Below, one piece after another: positions 1-6,430 of a stretch of 8,513 nucleotides of DNA. Each line of letters starts with the position of its first letter. Position 1 is the first letter of the stretch. The stretch is from Pseudomonas sp. PGPPP3 (lineage in GTDB: Bacteria; Pseudomonadota; Gammaproteobacteria; Pseudomonadales; Pseudomonadaceae), in assembly GCA_002256055.1 (NCBI GenBank), contig NKIE01000101.1, positions 1-8,513 of the forward strand. The letters run 5' to 3'. The notes below the pieces were generated by a model. The model saw only the letters and a program-made list of their open reading frames with translations, was not told the origin of the DNA and ran no database searches. The position numbers and the translations under genes were made by a program.

Positions 1-320
1 TTGGGGTTGACCTGCGTATTGGCCGGCGTATCGGGGCAGGTATCACGACGATCATGCACGCCGTCGGCGTCAGCATCACCATCTTGGGCGTAGCAGATCA
101 GTCCGCCAAACAGCGCACCGATAGCTGCGCCACCGCCCGCCCAGGCGGAACTTTCGATTGCACCCAAGCCGCCACCGGCAAGGGCTCCACCCGCACTGCA
201 AATAGGCCAGTTCCTTTGGTTAAGCACTGCATCCCCCGTACTGGAGGTCGAGGCGCAACCAGAAAGAACACTGCTGCCCAGAAGAAATGGTACGACTGCC
301 TGTGAGAATTGAGTTCTCAT
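1..320 (-). CDS. OmpA-family lipoprotein, N-terminal part only (gene continues past the left edge)
   Basis: Reading the minus strand from the ATG at 318-320 gives 106 uninterrupted codons to the window edge. The product begins with a lipoprotein signal peptide (MRTQFSQAVVPFLLGSSVLS, then GC), with the lipobox LSGC placing the lipidated Cys at residue 22. A glycine-zipper stretch follows at about 42-76. Next comes a thrombospondin type 3-like calcium repeat (DGDADADGV, then DTCPDTP, about residues 80-100). The order is the same as in the next gene (428-1120), and both share the exact string GLGAIESS, so they are tandem paralogs. The missing C-terminus is expected to hold a peptidoglycan-binding OmpA domain (inference). 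An AGGAG Shine-Dalgarno (330-334, minus strand) sits 9 nt before the ATG, inside a strong hairpin. Confident about the lipoprotein and family; the C-terminal domain is unseen. Confidence 0.85.
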   Translation of the reverse strand, partial: MRTQFSQAVVPFLLGSSVLSGCASTSSTGDAVLNQRNWPICSAGGALAGGGLGAIESSAWAGGGAAIGALFGGLICYAQDGDADADGVHDRRDTCPDTPANTQVNP

Positions 321-329
321 GGAAGTGAT

Positions 330-365
330 CTCCTGTGTCACCGGCAGATGCCGGTAACACAGGAG
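330..365 (-). promoter_or_regulatory. 5'-leader hairpin masking the Shine-Dalgarno of the left OmpA-like gene
   Basis: Positions 330-345 pair with 350-365 around the 4-nt loop 346-349. Fifteen of 16 positions pair, with a single C/A mismatch at 339/356. In the minus-strand transcript the 3' arm contains the AGGAG (330-334) that lies 9 nt before the start codon at 320, so the ribosome site is fully paired. The 5' arm carries CTCCT, preceded by GTCTTTA. The same 12-bp element, AGGAGTAAAGAC on the plus strand, occurs at 361-372 and at 1164-1175 before the paralogous gene. There is no U-tract, so this does not look like a terminator. It fits translational control such as a thermosensor, a small-RNA target or a protein site; which of these is not shown. 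Confidence 0.65.
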
Positions 366-427
366 TAAAGACCCGCCCTCCACTGCACACAAGGCGCGCC
401 CTGCAGGGAGAGGGATATTGCCGAACC

Positions 428-1120
428 TCAGTTATCGACGGAAATCACCACCCGACGGTTCATAGCACGGCCTTCGGCTGTCGCGTTATCTGCCACTGGC
501 TGCGCCTCACCCGCCCCACCGACCGCGACAATACTGGCCTGAGCAACACCTGCGGCCACCAGATGGTTAGCCACCGACACCGCGCGGCGCTCAGACAACT
601 TCAGGTTATAGGCATCAGCGCCCACGCTGTCGGTGAAACCGGTGATGCTCAGCTTGGCGTTCGCAGCGTTATTTTTCAGACGACTGGCAACACCATCCAG
701 CACCGTCTTGTCAGCGGCGGTCAGCTCGGCCGAGTTGAAGGCGAAGTGCAGGTTATCCACCACAATCTCTTCATCAACAGCCACCACCTCAATCACTTCC
801 TCGACCACCTCGGCGACTTCTACCGGGCAACCCACCTCATCGACCATGGTGCCTTTGGGGGTGCCAGGGCAATCGTCGGTCTTGTTAACCACGCCATCGC
901 CATCTTCATCACCGTGTACCCAGCAATACGCAGCGGCCATCACGCCGCCCGCCAAGCCAACGCTGCCAGCCATAGTGGAGCTCTCAATCGCGCCCAAGCC
1001 AGCCCCCGTCACGCCACCAATCGCCGCGCACACCGGGACATTACCTTCCTGAAAGGTGCTACAGCCACTCAGTACAGTGGCAGCCAAGAGCATGGGAACG
1101 GTCGTTTTAAGCATTTTCAT
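428..1120 (-). CDS. OmpA-family peptidoglycan-associated lipoprotein with TSP3 repeat
   Basis: The 230-residue product begins with a lipoprotein signal peptide ending in the lipobox LSGC, so Cys20 is expected to be lipidated. A glycine-zipper segment spans about 33-63. A calcium-binding type 3 repeat (DEDGDGVVNKTDDCPGTP) lies at 71-88, and a Val/Glu-rich acidic linker at about 99-122. An OmpA C-terminal domain fills 121-230. Its peptidoglycan (diaminopimelate) contacts, Asp164 in FTDSVGADAYN and Arg179 in LSERRA, keep the same 15-residue spacing as Asp241/Arg256 of E. coli OmpA. It probably tethers the outer membrane to the cell wall. Start: ATG at 1118-1120 with AGGAG (1130-1134) 9 nt upstream, sequestered in a leader hairpin. 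A paralog lies 107 bp downstream on the same strand. It resembles the OmpA-like gene PA1041 of P. aeruginosa (from memory). Confidence 0.93.
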   Translation of the reverse strand: MKMLKTTVPMLLAATVLSGCSTFQEGNVPVCAAIGGVTGAGLGAIESSTMAGSVGLAGGVMAAAYCWVHGDEDGDGVVNKTDDCPGTPKGTMVDEVGCPVEVAEVVEEVIEVVAVDEEIVVDNLHFAFNSAELTAADKTVLDGVASRLKNNAANAKLSITGFTDSVGADAYNLKLSERRAVSVANHLVAAGVAQASIVAVGGAGEAQPVADNATAEGRAMNRRVVISVDN

Positions 1121-1126
1121 AGGGGC

Positions 1127-1171
1127 TTACTCCTGAGTTAATCGGCCAACATCCGATACTCAAAGGAGTAA
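1127..1171 (-). promoter_or_regulatory. 5'-leader hairpin masking the Shine-Dalgarno of the OmpA-like gene at 428-1120
   Basis: Seventeen base pairs form in three blocks: 1127-1134 with 1164-1171, 1135-1138 with 1158-1161, and 1141-1145 with 1153-1157. Two small 2-nt bulges and a 7-nt loop separate them. The Shine-Dalgarno of the minus-strand gene (1130-1134) is wholly in the paired 3' arm. Its 9-nt spacing to the ATG is the same as in the downstream paralog. The inner stem sequence differs completely from the 330-365 hairpin, but the anti-SD arm is identical over 12 bp. That suggests selection on the structure and the masking element. Regulatory role is inferred. Confidence 0.65.
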
Positions 1172-1189
1172 AGACTCCATGTTTAAAAA

Positions 1190-1234
1190 GCGCCAACGCT
1201 AGGCCGGCGGCCGCGGCCGCGCTAGTCTTTGCGC
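1190..1234. promoter_or_regulatory. GC-rich imperfect dyad in the divergent intergenic region
   Basis: The arms 1190-1208 and 1216-1234 match at 14 of 19 positions around centre 1212 (GCGC, AA/TT, CTAG and CGGC/GCCG blocks). Inside lies a perfect 14-bp palindrome at 1207-1220, which is two overlapping GCGGCCGC octamers. It lies between the divergent start codons at 1120 and 1254. It could be an operator shared by both directions. I cannot assign a -35/-10 pair to either side with confidence. Confidence 0.35.
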
Positions 1235-1253
1235 CCCAGACCGAGGATTGTTG

Positions 1254-1751
1254 ATGACCGCGCGTTTTTCTTCCCGTACCCCGCAGCAGGCGCTTGCCGC
1301 ACTGCTGGCCCAACACGCCCCGCAGAGCTTACTACTGGTCGGCGCCAGTGAGTTGCCGGCCATTGAGGCGTTTCTTGCGGCCCATCCACAGTGCACCTAT
1401 GCGCAGGCGCCAGCTGGCGCCTTGCCGACAGAGCTGGCCGCCCAGCGTTTCGACCTCGCCCTGTTTGCCGATTGCCTAGAGCACCTCGACAAACGCGAAG
1501 GCCAGCAGTTGCTGGCAGGCGTGCGCAACCTGAATGCCAACAAGCTGGCAGTACTGGTGGACCTGAATGCGTGCAACTGGCAAACAACCGATTTGTTCGC
1601 CCTGGCCTTGCAAGCCAGCGAGCACTTCCAGCGCGAAGAGCAGACGCTGACATTGTTTACCTATGATCTGCGCGAGTACAAACAGGTGCCGGACTGGCTG
1701 AATGCCAAGTTCTGGGCCAACCCGGAACGCTTTGGCAAATACTGGTGGTAA
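1254..1751 (+). CDS. Small methyltransferase-like protein of unknown function (possibly DUF6231)
   Basis: The 165-residue product starts at ATG 1254; GAGGA at 1243-1247 lies 6 nt upstream, which favours this over the in-frame TTG codons just before it. There is no signal peptide or membrane segment, so it is probably cytoplasmic. [17 protein letters not shown] near residues 25-41 and [19 protein letters not shown] at about 65-83 recall strands of class I SAM-dependent methyltransferases. The glycine-rich SAM loop is poor, so it may be a degenerate relative. The C-terminus is Trp/Tyr-rich ([19 protein letters not shown]). It is probably the Pseudomonas family annotated DUF6231, recalled from memory and not confirmed. 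The YchJ-family ATG follows its stop after only 4 nt, implying translational coupling. Function unknown. Confidence 0.82.
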   Translation: MTARFSSRTPQQALAALLAQHAPQSLLLVGASELPAIEAFLAAHPQCTYAQAPAGALPTELAAQRFDLALFADCLEHLDKREGQQLLAGVRNLNANKLAVLVDLNACNWQTTDLFALALQASEHFQREEQTLTLFTYDLREYKQVPDWLNAKFWANPERFGKYWW

Positions 1752-1755
1752 GCTG

Positions 1756-2226
1756 ATGAGCCCGCTTTGTCCCTGCGGCAGTCAACACCCGCTTAGTCAG
1801 TGCTGCGGCCGCTACCATGCCGGCACTCCCGCGCCAGACGCCGAACGCCTGATGCGTTCACGCTACAGTGCCTATGTACTCGGTTTGATCGACTATCTGC
1901 TGAGTACCACCCTGCCCGTTCAACAAGCAGGATTGGATAGCGCAGCCATCGCCGCCTGGAGCCAGCAAAGCCAGTGGCTTGGATTAGAGGTCAATAGTGC
2001 CGAGCAGATTGTCGGCTCGCCAGCCCATGCCTGGGTGACGTTCACCGCCCGCTGGCGCGACGGTGATGGCGAGCACGCCCACCAAGAGCGCTCAGCTTTT
2101 GTTCAAGTGGGTGGCCATTGGTATTTCATCGACCCCAGCGTGCCACTCAAAGCCAACCGCAACGACCCGTGCCCCTGCGCTGGCGGGCAGAAATTTAAGA
2201 AGTGCTGCGCAAGCTACCTGGCCTGA
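1756..2226 (+). CDS. ychJ: YchJ family (UPF0225) protein with two SEC-C zinc motifs
   Basis: The 156-residue product matches E. coli YchJ (about 152 residues) end to end. It has an N-terminal SEC-C motif with Cys5, Cys7, Cys16 and Cys17, then the signature [10 protein letters not shown] at 32-41. A central NTF2-like domain (about 25-130) includes QWLGLEV and HWYFID. A second SEC-C motif lies at Cys139, Cys141, Cys150 and Cys151 within [17 protein letters not shown]. Each cysteine set should bind one zinc. The second motif has Ala142 where Gly is usual (CPCGSG). The family's role is unknown; the motif resembles the zinc tail of SecA. The start at 1756 puts the first motif at its usual position, with the upstream stop 4 nt before, so translation is probably coupled. 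Confidence 0.93.
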   Translation: MSPLCPCGSQHPLSQCCGRYHAGTPAPDAERLMRSRYSAYVLGLIDYLLSTTLPVQQAGLDSAAIAAWSQQSQWLGLEVNSAEQIVGSPAHAWVTFTARWRDGDGEHAHQERSAFVQVGGHWYFIDPSVPLKANRNDPCPCAGGQKFKKCCASYLA

Positions 2227-2262
2227 AGAGCGATAAAACCCACCACAACCTGAAGCGCCCAC

Positions 2263-2820
2263 TTACTCCTGCAAGCTGAGGTAGGACGTATCCGGCGGCG
2301 GCCCTGCGGGGGCGGCCTTGGCTTGGCCCATATCGCTGCCGGCAGGGGCCAAGCTGAATTGCGATAAGTCCACCACAGGCGCTGGCGCTTCAGGCTTAGC
2401 GTCCTGCAGATCGACACCCACGGGGGCAATGCCAAAATCCGGGGCTTCGACGTCGGCAAACGCCGCCATATATTCATCCCGCGGCGCGACCTGCAAGCGC
2501 CCTGGACTTGCCACGCTGGCCACGGCCGCCACTGCTGGCGCTGCTGCGACCAGAACTGAAGCCGGCGGCAGGGCCAACTCGACCTCCTCAACCACCATGG
2601 CCAGCACCTCGACCACAGCACCGGCACGCTCAAGGGTCAGACGATATTTCTCCGCCCCTGCCTCATCCAGATTGTTCTTGATCACTATCCGACGCCCGGA
2701 AAACAGCTGGGCAATCCGCTGCGCGTCGGCCTGAAACAAACGGGCCAGGTTGGCCTGCACCGACGCCAATGGCGCGCCTTCTACCAACCGGCCGGAAAAG
2801 GCAATCTCATAGCGGGTCAT
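2263..2820 (-). CDS. Conserved hypothetical protein: L7/L12-like N-terminal domain and repeat-bearing Ala/Pro-rich tail
   Basis: The start is ATG 2818-2820, with AGGAG 7 nt upstream on the minus strand; longer in-frame starts lack such a site. The product is 185 residues with no signal peptide. Residues 1-75 look folded. The segment IVIKNNLDEAGAEKYRLTLE, followed by RAGAVVEV, resembles the KxGL-x-A-x-LxxAGAxVE hairpin of the ribosomal L7/L12 C-terminal domain; this is a resemblance only. An Ala/Val/Pro-rich, probably disordered region follows from about 85. It contains two copies of a similar 15-residue unit: DFGIAPVGVDLQDAK at about 128-142 and QFSLAPAGSDMGQAK at about 154-168. It converges with the YchJ-family gene (36 bp apart) and diverges from the LEA14-like lipoprotein gene. 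Function not known. Confidence 0.85.
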   Translation of the reverse strand: MTRYEIAFSGRLVEGAPLASVQANLARLFQADAQRIAQLFSGRRIVIKNNLDEAGAEKYRLTLERAGAVVEVLAMVVEEVELALPPASVLVAAAPAVAAVASVASPGRLQVAPRDEYMAAFADVEAPDFGIAPVGVDLQDAKPEAPAPVVDLSQFSLAPAGSDMGQAKAAPAGPPPDTSYLSLQE

Positions 2821-2848
2821 GGTCACACTCCTGTCCAAAACAGCCTTC

Positions 2849-2878
2849 AGTATGGCGCAGGTTTTTTCACCTAAACAA
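2849..2878 (-). promoter_or_regulatory. Candidate sigma-70 promoter for the minus-strand gene at 2263-2820
   Basis: On the minus strand, TTGTTT (2873-2878) and CATACT (2849-2854) are separated by 18 bp. They lie about 30-60 bp before the ATG at 2820. The match is moderate and was judged by eye. Confidence 0.35.
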
Positions 2879-2903
2879 CAGGTTGCGGCCAAGCAACCGC
2901 TTG
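2878..2903. promoter_or_regulatory. Inverted repeat in the divergent promoter region
   Basis: GGTTGC (2881-2886) and GCAACC (2893-2898) are perfect inverted copies around a 6-bp spacer, with weaker extension through AACA on the left and TTGTT on the right. The repeat lies between two divergent genes and overlaps the -35 regions proposed for both. It is a plausible operator for a shared regulator. No known regulator motif was recognised. Confidence 0.35.
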
Positions 2904-2910
2904 TTACACT
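2883..2910 (+). promoter_or_regulatory. Candidate sigma-70 promoter for the LEA14-like lipoprotein operon
   Basis: TTGCGG (2883-2888) and TACACT (2905-2910) are 16 bp apart. This would place the transcript start about 17 bp before the ATG at 2934. The GGAG Shine-Dalgarno (2923-2926) would then lie in a short leader. Confidence 0.4.
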
Positions 2911-2933
2911 GCGCCATCGGTTGGAGTCGCTGA

Positions 2934-3431
2934 ATGTGTTGTCAAACCCCTCTTGCAAGAATCCTCAGCCTGCTGCTGACCCTCGGCCTGCTTGTCAGTC
3001 TCGGCGGTTGCAGCAGCTTGCTGACTGACGACTTCCGCGACCCCGAAGTACGCCTGCTCAAGGTCGACGTGGTCAAAGCCAAGCTGCTCGAACAAAAGTT
3101 CGTCCTGCGTTTTCGCATCGACAACCCCAATGACATAAGCCTGCCAATCCGCGACCTCAACTACAACGTCAAGCTAAACGGCGTGCTGCTGGCCGAAGGG
3201 CAGTCGGATAAAAGCTTCACGGTACCGGCCCGAGGCCACCAAAATTTCGACGTCCCGGTGCGCACCAACCTCTGGCGCCACCTCAAACGCATCGTCAATT
3301 TGCTCGACGACCCGGACAAACCCATCAGCTACCAACTGCAGGGCGAAGTAAAAACCGGCCTGATGTTCGGACGCAGCGTGCACCTTGAGCGCAATGGCGA
3401 GATAATCCCCGGCAACTACATTCCGGAGTAA
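2934..3431 (+). CDS. LEA14-like (WHy domain) lipoprotein
   Basis: The 165-residue product has a type II signal peptide: a hydrophobic core ([14 protein letters not shown]) ending in the lipobox LGGC with Cys26. The mature part (about 35-165) is one WHy/LEA type-2 domain. Its hallmark is [19 protein letters not shown] at 59-77, followed by LLAEGQSD, a Pro-Ala-Arg-Gly turn and DVPVRTN. Such domains form an immunoglobulin-like beta-sandwich tied to desiccation or envelope stress; its partner here is unknown. It probably sits on the periplasmic face of the outer membrane (Ser-Ser follows the Cys). ATG 2934 has GGAG 7 nt upstream. Its terminal codons contain the GGAG used by the next gene, so the two form an operon. 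Length is normal for the family. Confidence 0.92.
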   Translation: MCCQTPLARILSLLLTLGLLVSLGGCSSLLTDDFRDPEVRLLKVDVVKAKLLEQKFVLRFRIDNPNDISLPIRDLNYNVKLNGVLLAEGQSDKSFTVPARGHQNFDVPVRTNLWRHLKRIVNLLDDPDKPISYQLQGEVKTGLMFGRSVHLERNGEIIPGNYIPE

Positions 3432-3436
3432 ACCCC

Positions 3437-3634
3437 ATGCAACAAGAACCCCACGTCCACGGCCCCGACTGCAATCACGACCATGCACACGACCACGACC
3501 ATGGCCACGTGCATGGTCCGGACTGCAACCACCACCATCAGGAACCGACGCGCAACCCGTTGAAAGACGTCGGCCGCAACGATCCCTGTCCGTGCGGTAG
3601 CCAGAAGAAGTTCAAGAAGTGCCACGGCGCCTGA
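3437..3634 (+). CDS. His-rich SEC-C zinc-binding miniprotein
   Basis: The 65-residue product starts at ATG 3437, with GGAG (3425-3428) 8 nt upstream inside the end of the preceding gene. Residues 6-34 are a metal-binding tail with 12 histidines. It includes two copies of HVHGPDCNH (6-14 and 24-32), each carrying one cysteine (Cys12, Cys30). Residues 46-64 form a SEC-C motif ([19 protein letters not shown]) with Cys51, Cys53, Cys62 and His63, the ligand pattern of the SecA zinc tail. There is no signal peptide, so it is cytoplasmic. It may store or deliver zinc, nickel or cobalt, or bind a SecB-like partner; neither is shown. It forms an operon with the LEA14-like lipoprotein. The repeat unit is also visible in the DNA, indicating internal duplication. 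Confidence 0.9.
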   Translation: MQQEPHVHGPDCNHDHAHDHDHGHVHGPDCNHHHQEPTRNPLKDVGRNDPCPCGSQKKFKKCHGA

Positions 3635-3675
3635 CGGTTCCCAGCACACCTCTGTCGTCACGCCTTACGCAACAC

Positions 3676-3697
3676 AGCGCCACCGCCTTGTGGCGCT
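3676..3697 (+). terminator. Perfect hairpin without T-tract after the SEC-C miniprotein gene
   Basis: AGCGCCAC (3676-3683) and GTGGCGCT (3690-3697) form a perfect 8-bp stem with a 6-nt loop, 42 bp after the stop codon. No run of T follows, so it is not a standard intrinsic terminator. It may protect a 3' end or mark a Rho-dependent site. TAGACT at 3697-3702 just beyond it could be a -10 element for the acylase gene, but no good -35 was found. Confidence 0.4.
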
Positions 3698-3777
3698 AGA
3701 CTAACCTCACAACCGCCCCCTGCGGCCAGGCCCTGTGGCTGCTGGCGGCATCACTTTATTGCTCCAGGAGCCCTCAC

Positions 3778-6288
3778 ATGCTCGCGCGCCTGCTTCGTCC
3801 CCTGACCAGCCTGACACTGGGCGCGACCCTTGCTGGGCTGCTGGCTTTGACCGGCTGCCAGGCCTTCCTCGACAACCAGTACGGCGACAGCGTCGCGCCA
3901 GCGCAAGGCACGGTGAAGATTCAGGGCCTGTCAAAAAGCGTGAGCATCCGCCGCAACGCCCTCGGCATGCCGCTGATCGAAAGCAGCAGCTTTCATGACG
4001 CGGTGTTCAGTCTTGGCTATGTGCATGCCAGTGACCGCCTCAGCCAAATGGTTGGCATGCGCCTGATGGCCGAAGGCCGTCTGGCCGAGATGGTCGGCCC
4101 GGGCGCCCTGGATATCGACCGCTTCATGCGCGCCGTCAACCTCAAGCAAAGCGCGGCGGTGCTGTATAAAAATGCCTCGCCACGGATCAGGAAATCCTTC
4201 GAGGTCTACGCTCGCGGCGTCAACGCCTACCTGTTCCAATACCGCGACAAACTGCCGATGGACCTGCGCGAGTCGGGCTACAAACCTGACTACTGGAAAG
4301 CCGAAGACTCAGTACTGATCTTCAGCCTGCTGAACTTCGGCCTGGCCGTGAACCTGCAGGAAGAAATCGCCTCCCTGGTACTGGCGCAAAAAGTCGGCGC
4401 CGACAAGCTGGCCTGGCTGACGCCGACCTACCCAGACGAGCCGCTGCCGTTTGACGAAGCCGACAAGCTCAAAGGTCTGAACCTGGCCGACAGCAACAAC
4501 ACAAGCAACATCCAGGGCCTGGGCGCTATCAGCAGCGCCGCCAACCAAATCGCGCAACTGGATATGTTGGGCGTCGCCGCCTCGAACAACTGGGCGATTG
4601 CCCCGCAACGTGCGCGCGGCGGCAAAAGCCTGCTGGCCAACGACACCCACCTACCACTGTCCATGCCCTCGGCGTGGAACTTCGTACAGATTCGCTCGCC
4701 ACAATTCCAAGCCGCAGGTGTCTCGATTGCCGGCGTGCCGGCTGTGGTGGCGGGCTTCAACGGTACGCTGGCCTGGGGCAAAATCCAACTGCGCAACCGC
4801 CAGCCCTACTACCTGGCTGACGGCAAATGGCTGCCCGCCCGTGCGCGCCATGAAACCTTCTTTATTAAAGGCGCGAGCCCAGTACGCGAAACCCTCTATG
4901 AAACCCGCCACGGGCCGCTGCTCAACAGCGTGCTGGGCGAGCGCAAACACATGCTCCAGCCACTGCAAATCAGCAGCGGTTACGGCCTGGCCCTGCAAAG
5001 CACCCAGTTTGAAGCCGACAAAACTCTGGACGCCTTTTTCGACCTGTCGCGGGCACAAACCATCGACCGCGCCTTTGAAGCTGCTCGCGAAATTCGCGGT
5101 ATGCCCCTCAACCTGGTGTTTGCCGACGCCCAGCACATCGGCTGGCAGGTCAGCGGGCGCTTCCCCAACCGTCGCGGCGGGCGCGGCCTGCTGCCTTCCC
5201 CCGGCTGGGACAGCCAGTATGACTGGGACGGGTTTGCCGACACCATGCTGCACCCCTACGACCAGGACCCGCCCCAAGGCTGGCTGGGCACTGCCAACCA
5301 CCGCACGGTGCCTTCAGGCTATGGCATGCAGCTGTCCAACTCTTGGTACTACCCCGAGCGGGCCGAGCGCATTGCGCAACTGGCCGGCAGCGGCAAGCAC
5401 GACCAGAAAAGCATGATCGCCATGCAGTACGATCAAACCTCGCCGTTCGTCGCCAAACTGCAAGCGATGTTCAGTGCCCCCGGCATGCAGCAGCCGCTGC
5501 AACAGGCGATTGCCGCCTTGCCTGTCGAGCAGCGCAGCAAAGCCGAGGAAGCCCACAAACGCATGCTGGCGTTCAACGGCAGGCTGGATGCCAGTTCCGC
5601 CGATGCCGCCCTGTACGGCGCCTTTCTGCAGGAAAGCGCCCGCCTGACCTTCAGTGACGAACTGGGCAGCCCGGACTCCGCTGCCTGGCAAGCGCTGGTG
5701 GAAACCGCCAACCTGTCCTACTCGGCTCAGGCCGACCACTTGCTGGGCCGCGAAGACAGCCCGTTCTGGGATGACCACAGCAGCCCGCAAATTGAAGATA
5801 AGCCGGCCATCTTGGCCCGCAGCCTGGCCGCCGCCGTGTCCTTCTGCGAAAGCAAGCTGGGCAGCAACCGCCAGGCCTGGCAATGGGGCAAGCTGCACAC
5901 CTACACCTGGGCGACGGACACCACCCAACTGGCCAAGTACATGAGCGCCAGCCAGCAAGCCTCGATCAACGCCATCAAGGGTTATCTGGACCGCGGCCCC
6001 TACCCCGCGGGCGGCGATCACAGCACCCTCAACGTGTCGGCTTACCACTGGGGCCAGGATTTCGATACCTGGCTGATTCCAGCCATGCGCATTGTCGTCG
6101 ACTTCAGCCAGGCGGAGCCGTTGATTGGCCTCAACAGCAGCGGCCAGTCCGGCAACCCCGCCAGCCCGCACTACGCTGATGGCATTGAAGCCTGGCAAAA
6201 GGGTCACTACATGAGCTTCCCCTTCCAGAGTAAGAACATCGACAAGACCTATGGCAGCCAACGCTTGGTGCTGCTCCCTAGCCGCTGA
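3778..6288 (+). CDS. quiP: QuiP-type acyl-homoserine lactone acylase (penicillin amidase family) with a deleted active-site loop
   Basis: The 836-residue product belongs to the Ntn-hydrolase penicillin amidase family and resembles P. aeruginosa QuiP, which removes the acyl chain of long-chain homoserine lactone signals. The lipobox LTGC places a lipidated Cys at 27. Self-cleavage should occur before Ser269 ([10 protein letters not shown]), the nucleophile and beta-residue 1. His291 (beta 23) and Asn507 in GTANHR (beta 239, oxyanion hole) are present, as are [14 protein letters not shown] and [17 protein letters not shown]. After GFNGTLAWG (Gly334, beta 66) the frame goes straight to [17 protein letters not shown]. 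The usual segment of about 14 residues, with the oxyanion-hole and Asp calcium positions (beta 67-79 in penicillin G acylase), is absent. The enzyme is probably inactive or altered. ATG 3778 follows AGGAG (3766-3770) by 7 nt. Confidence 0.93.
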   Translation: MLARLLRPLTSLTLGATLAGLLALTGCQAFLDNQYGDSVAPAQGTVKIQGLSKSVSIRRNALGMPLIESSSFHDAVFSLGYVHASDRLSQMVGMRLMAEGRLAEMVGPGALDIDRFMRAVNLKQSAAVLYKNASPRIRKSFEVYARGVNAYLFQYRDKLPMDLRESGYKPDYWKAEDSVLIFSLLNFGLAVNLQEEIASLVLAQKVGADKLAWLTPTYPDEPLPFDEADKLKGLNLADSNNTSNIQGLGAISSAANQIAQLDMLGVAASNNWAIAPQRARGGKSLLANDTHLPLSMPSAWNFVQIRSPQFQAAGVSIAGVPAVVAGFNGTLAWGKIQLRNRQPYYLADGKWLPARARHETFFIKGASPVRETLYETRHGPLLNSVLGERKHMLQPLQISSGYGLALQSTQFEADKTLDAFFDLSRAQTIDRAFEAAREIRGMPLNLVFADAQHIGWQVSGRFPNRRGGRGLLPSPGWDSQYDWDGFADTMLHPYDQDPPQGWLGTANHRTVPSGYGMQLSNSWYYPERAERIAQLAGSGKHDQKSMIAMQYDQTSPFVAKLQAMFSAPGMQQPLQQAIAALPVEQRSKAEEAHKRMLAFNGRLDASSADAALYGAFLQESARLTFSDELGSPDSAAWQALVETANLSYSAQADHLLGREDSPFWDDHSSPQIEDKPAILARSLAAAVSFCESKLGSNRQAWQWGKLHTYTWATDTTQLAKYMSASQQASINAIKGYLDRGPYPAGGDHSTLNVSAYHWGQDFDTWLIPAMRIVVDFSQAEPLIGLNSSGQSGNPASPHYADGIEAWQKGHYMSFPFQSKNIDKTYGSQRLVLLPSR

Positions 6289-6340
6289 ACTACCGTTCGT
6301 CGACATATTTGAACCAACGTCAACGAACGCGACTCTGAGT

Positions 6341-6357
6341 TATGGACTTACTCCATA
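6341..6357. repeat. Short inverted repeat ahead of the quiP terminator
   Basis: TATGGA (6341-6346) and TCCATA (6352-6357) form a perfect 6-bp dyad around 5 nt. It lies in the 3' untranslated region, 10 bp before the intrinsic terminator, and has no T-tract of its own. Role unknown. Confidence 0.3.
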
Positions 6358-6366
6358 GATGTTTTT

Positions 6367-6394
6367 AGGGCGCCTTCTGGCGCCCTTTTCTTTG
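6367..6394 (+). terminator. Intrinsic terminator of quiP
   Basis: GGGCGCC (6368-6374) pairs perfectly with GGCGCCC (6379-6385) around the tetraloop TTCT, with an extra A/T pair at 6367/6386. A T-rich tail (TTTTCTTT) follows at once. This is a textbook Rho-independent terminator about 80 bp after the quiP stop. It isolates quiP from the next operon. Confidence 0.9.
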
Positions 6395-6430
6395 CCTGCG
6401 TTTAAATCTGAACAGACCGGCAGCGCCCGG

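Noticed and set aside
54..305. Plus-strand open frame at the left end
   Set aside because: It is the antisense of the truncated OmpA-like lipoprotein, which has a lipobox and ribosome site.
399..408. CCCTGCAGGG palindrome after the OmpA-like gene as a terminator
   Set aside because: It is a 10-bp palindrome with no loop and no T-tract; it cannot form a terminator hairpin.
335..1141. Long plus-strand open frame opposite the OmpA-like gene
   Set aside because: It is antisense to a clear lipoprotein with OmpA and TSP3 motifs, and its own translation shows no recognisable domain; it is a GC-rich shadow frame.
2227..2262. Bidirectional terminator between the converging YchJ-family gene and the 2263-2820 gene
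   Set aside because: No stem of useful length or T-tract is visible in the 36-bp gap.
5314..6306. 330-codon minus-strand open frame inside quiP, and similar frames at 4651-5301 and 4598-5416
   Set aside because: These overlap conserved acylase sequence. The translations are low-complexity Ala/Gly/Val or Pro/Thr/Ser, typical of shadow frames in GC-rich DNA.
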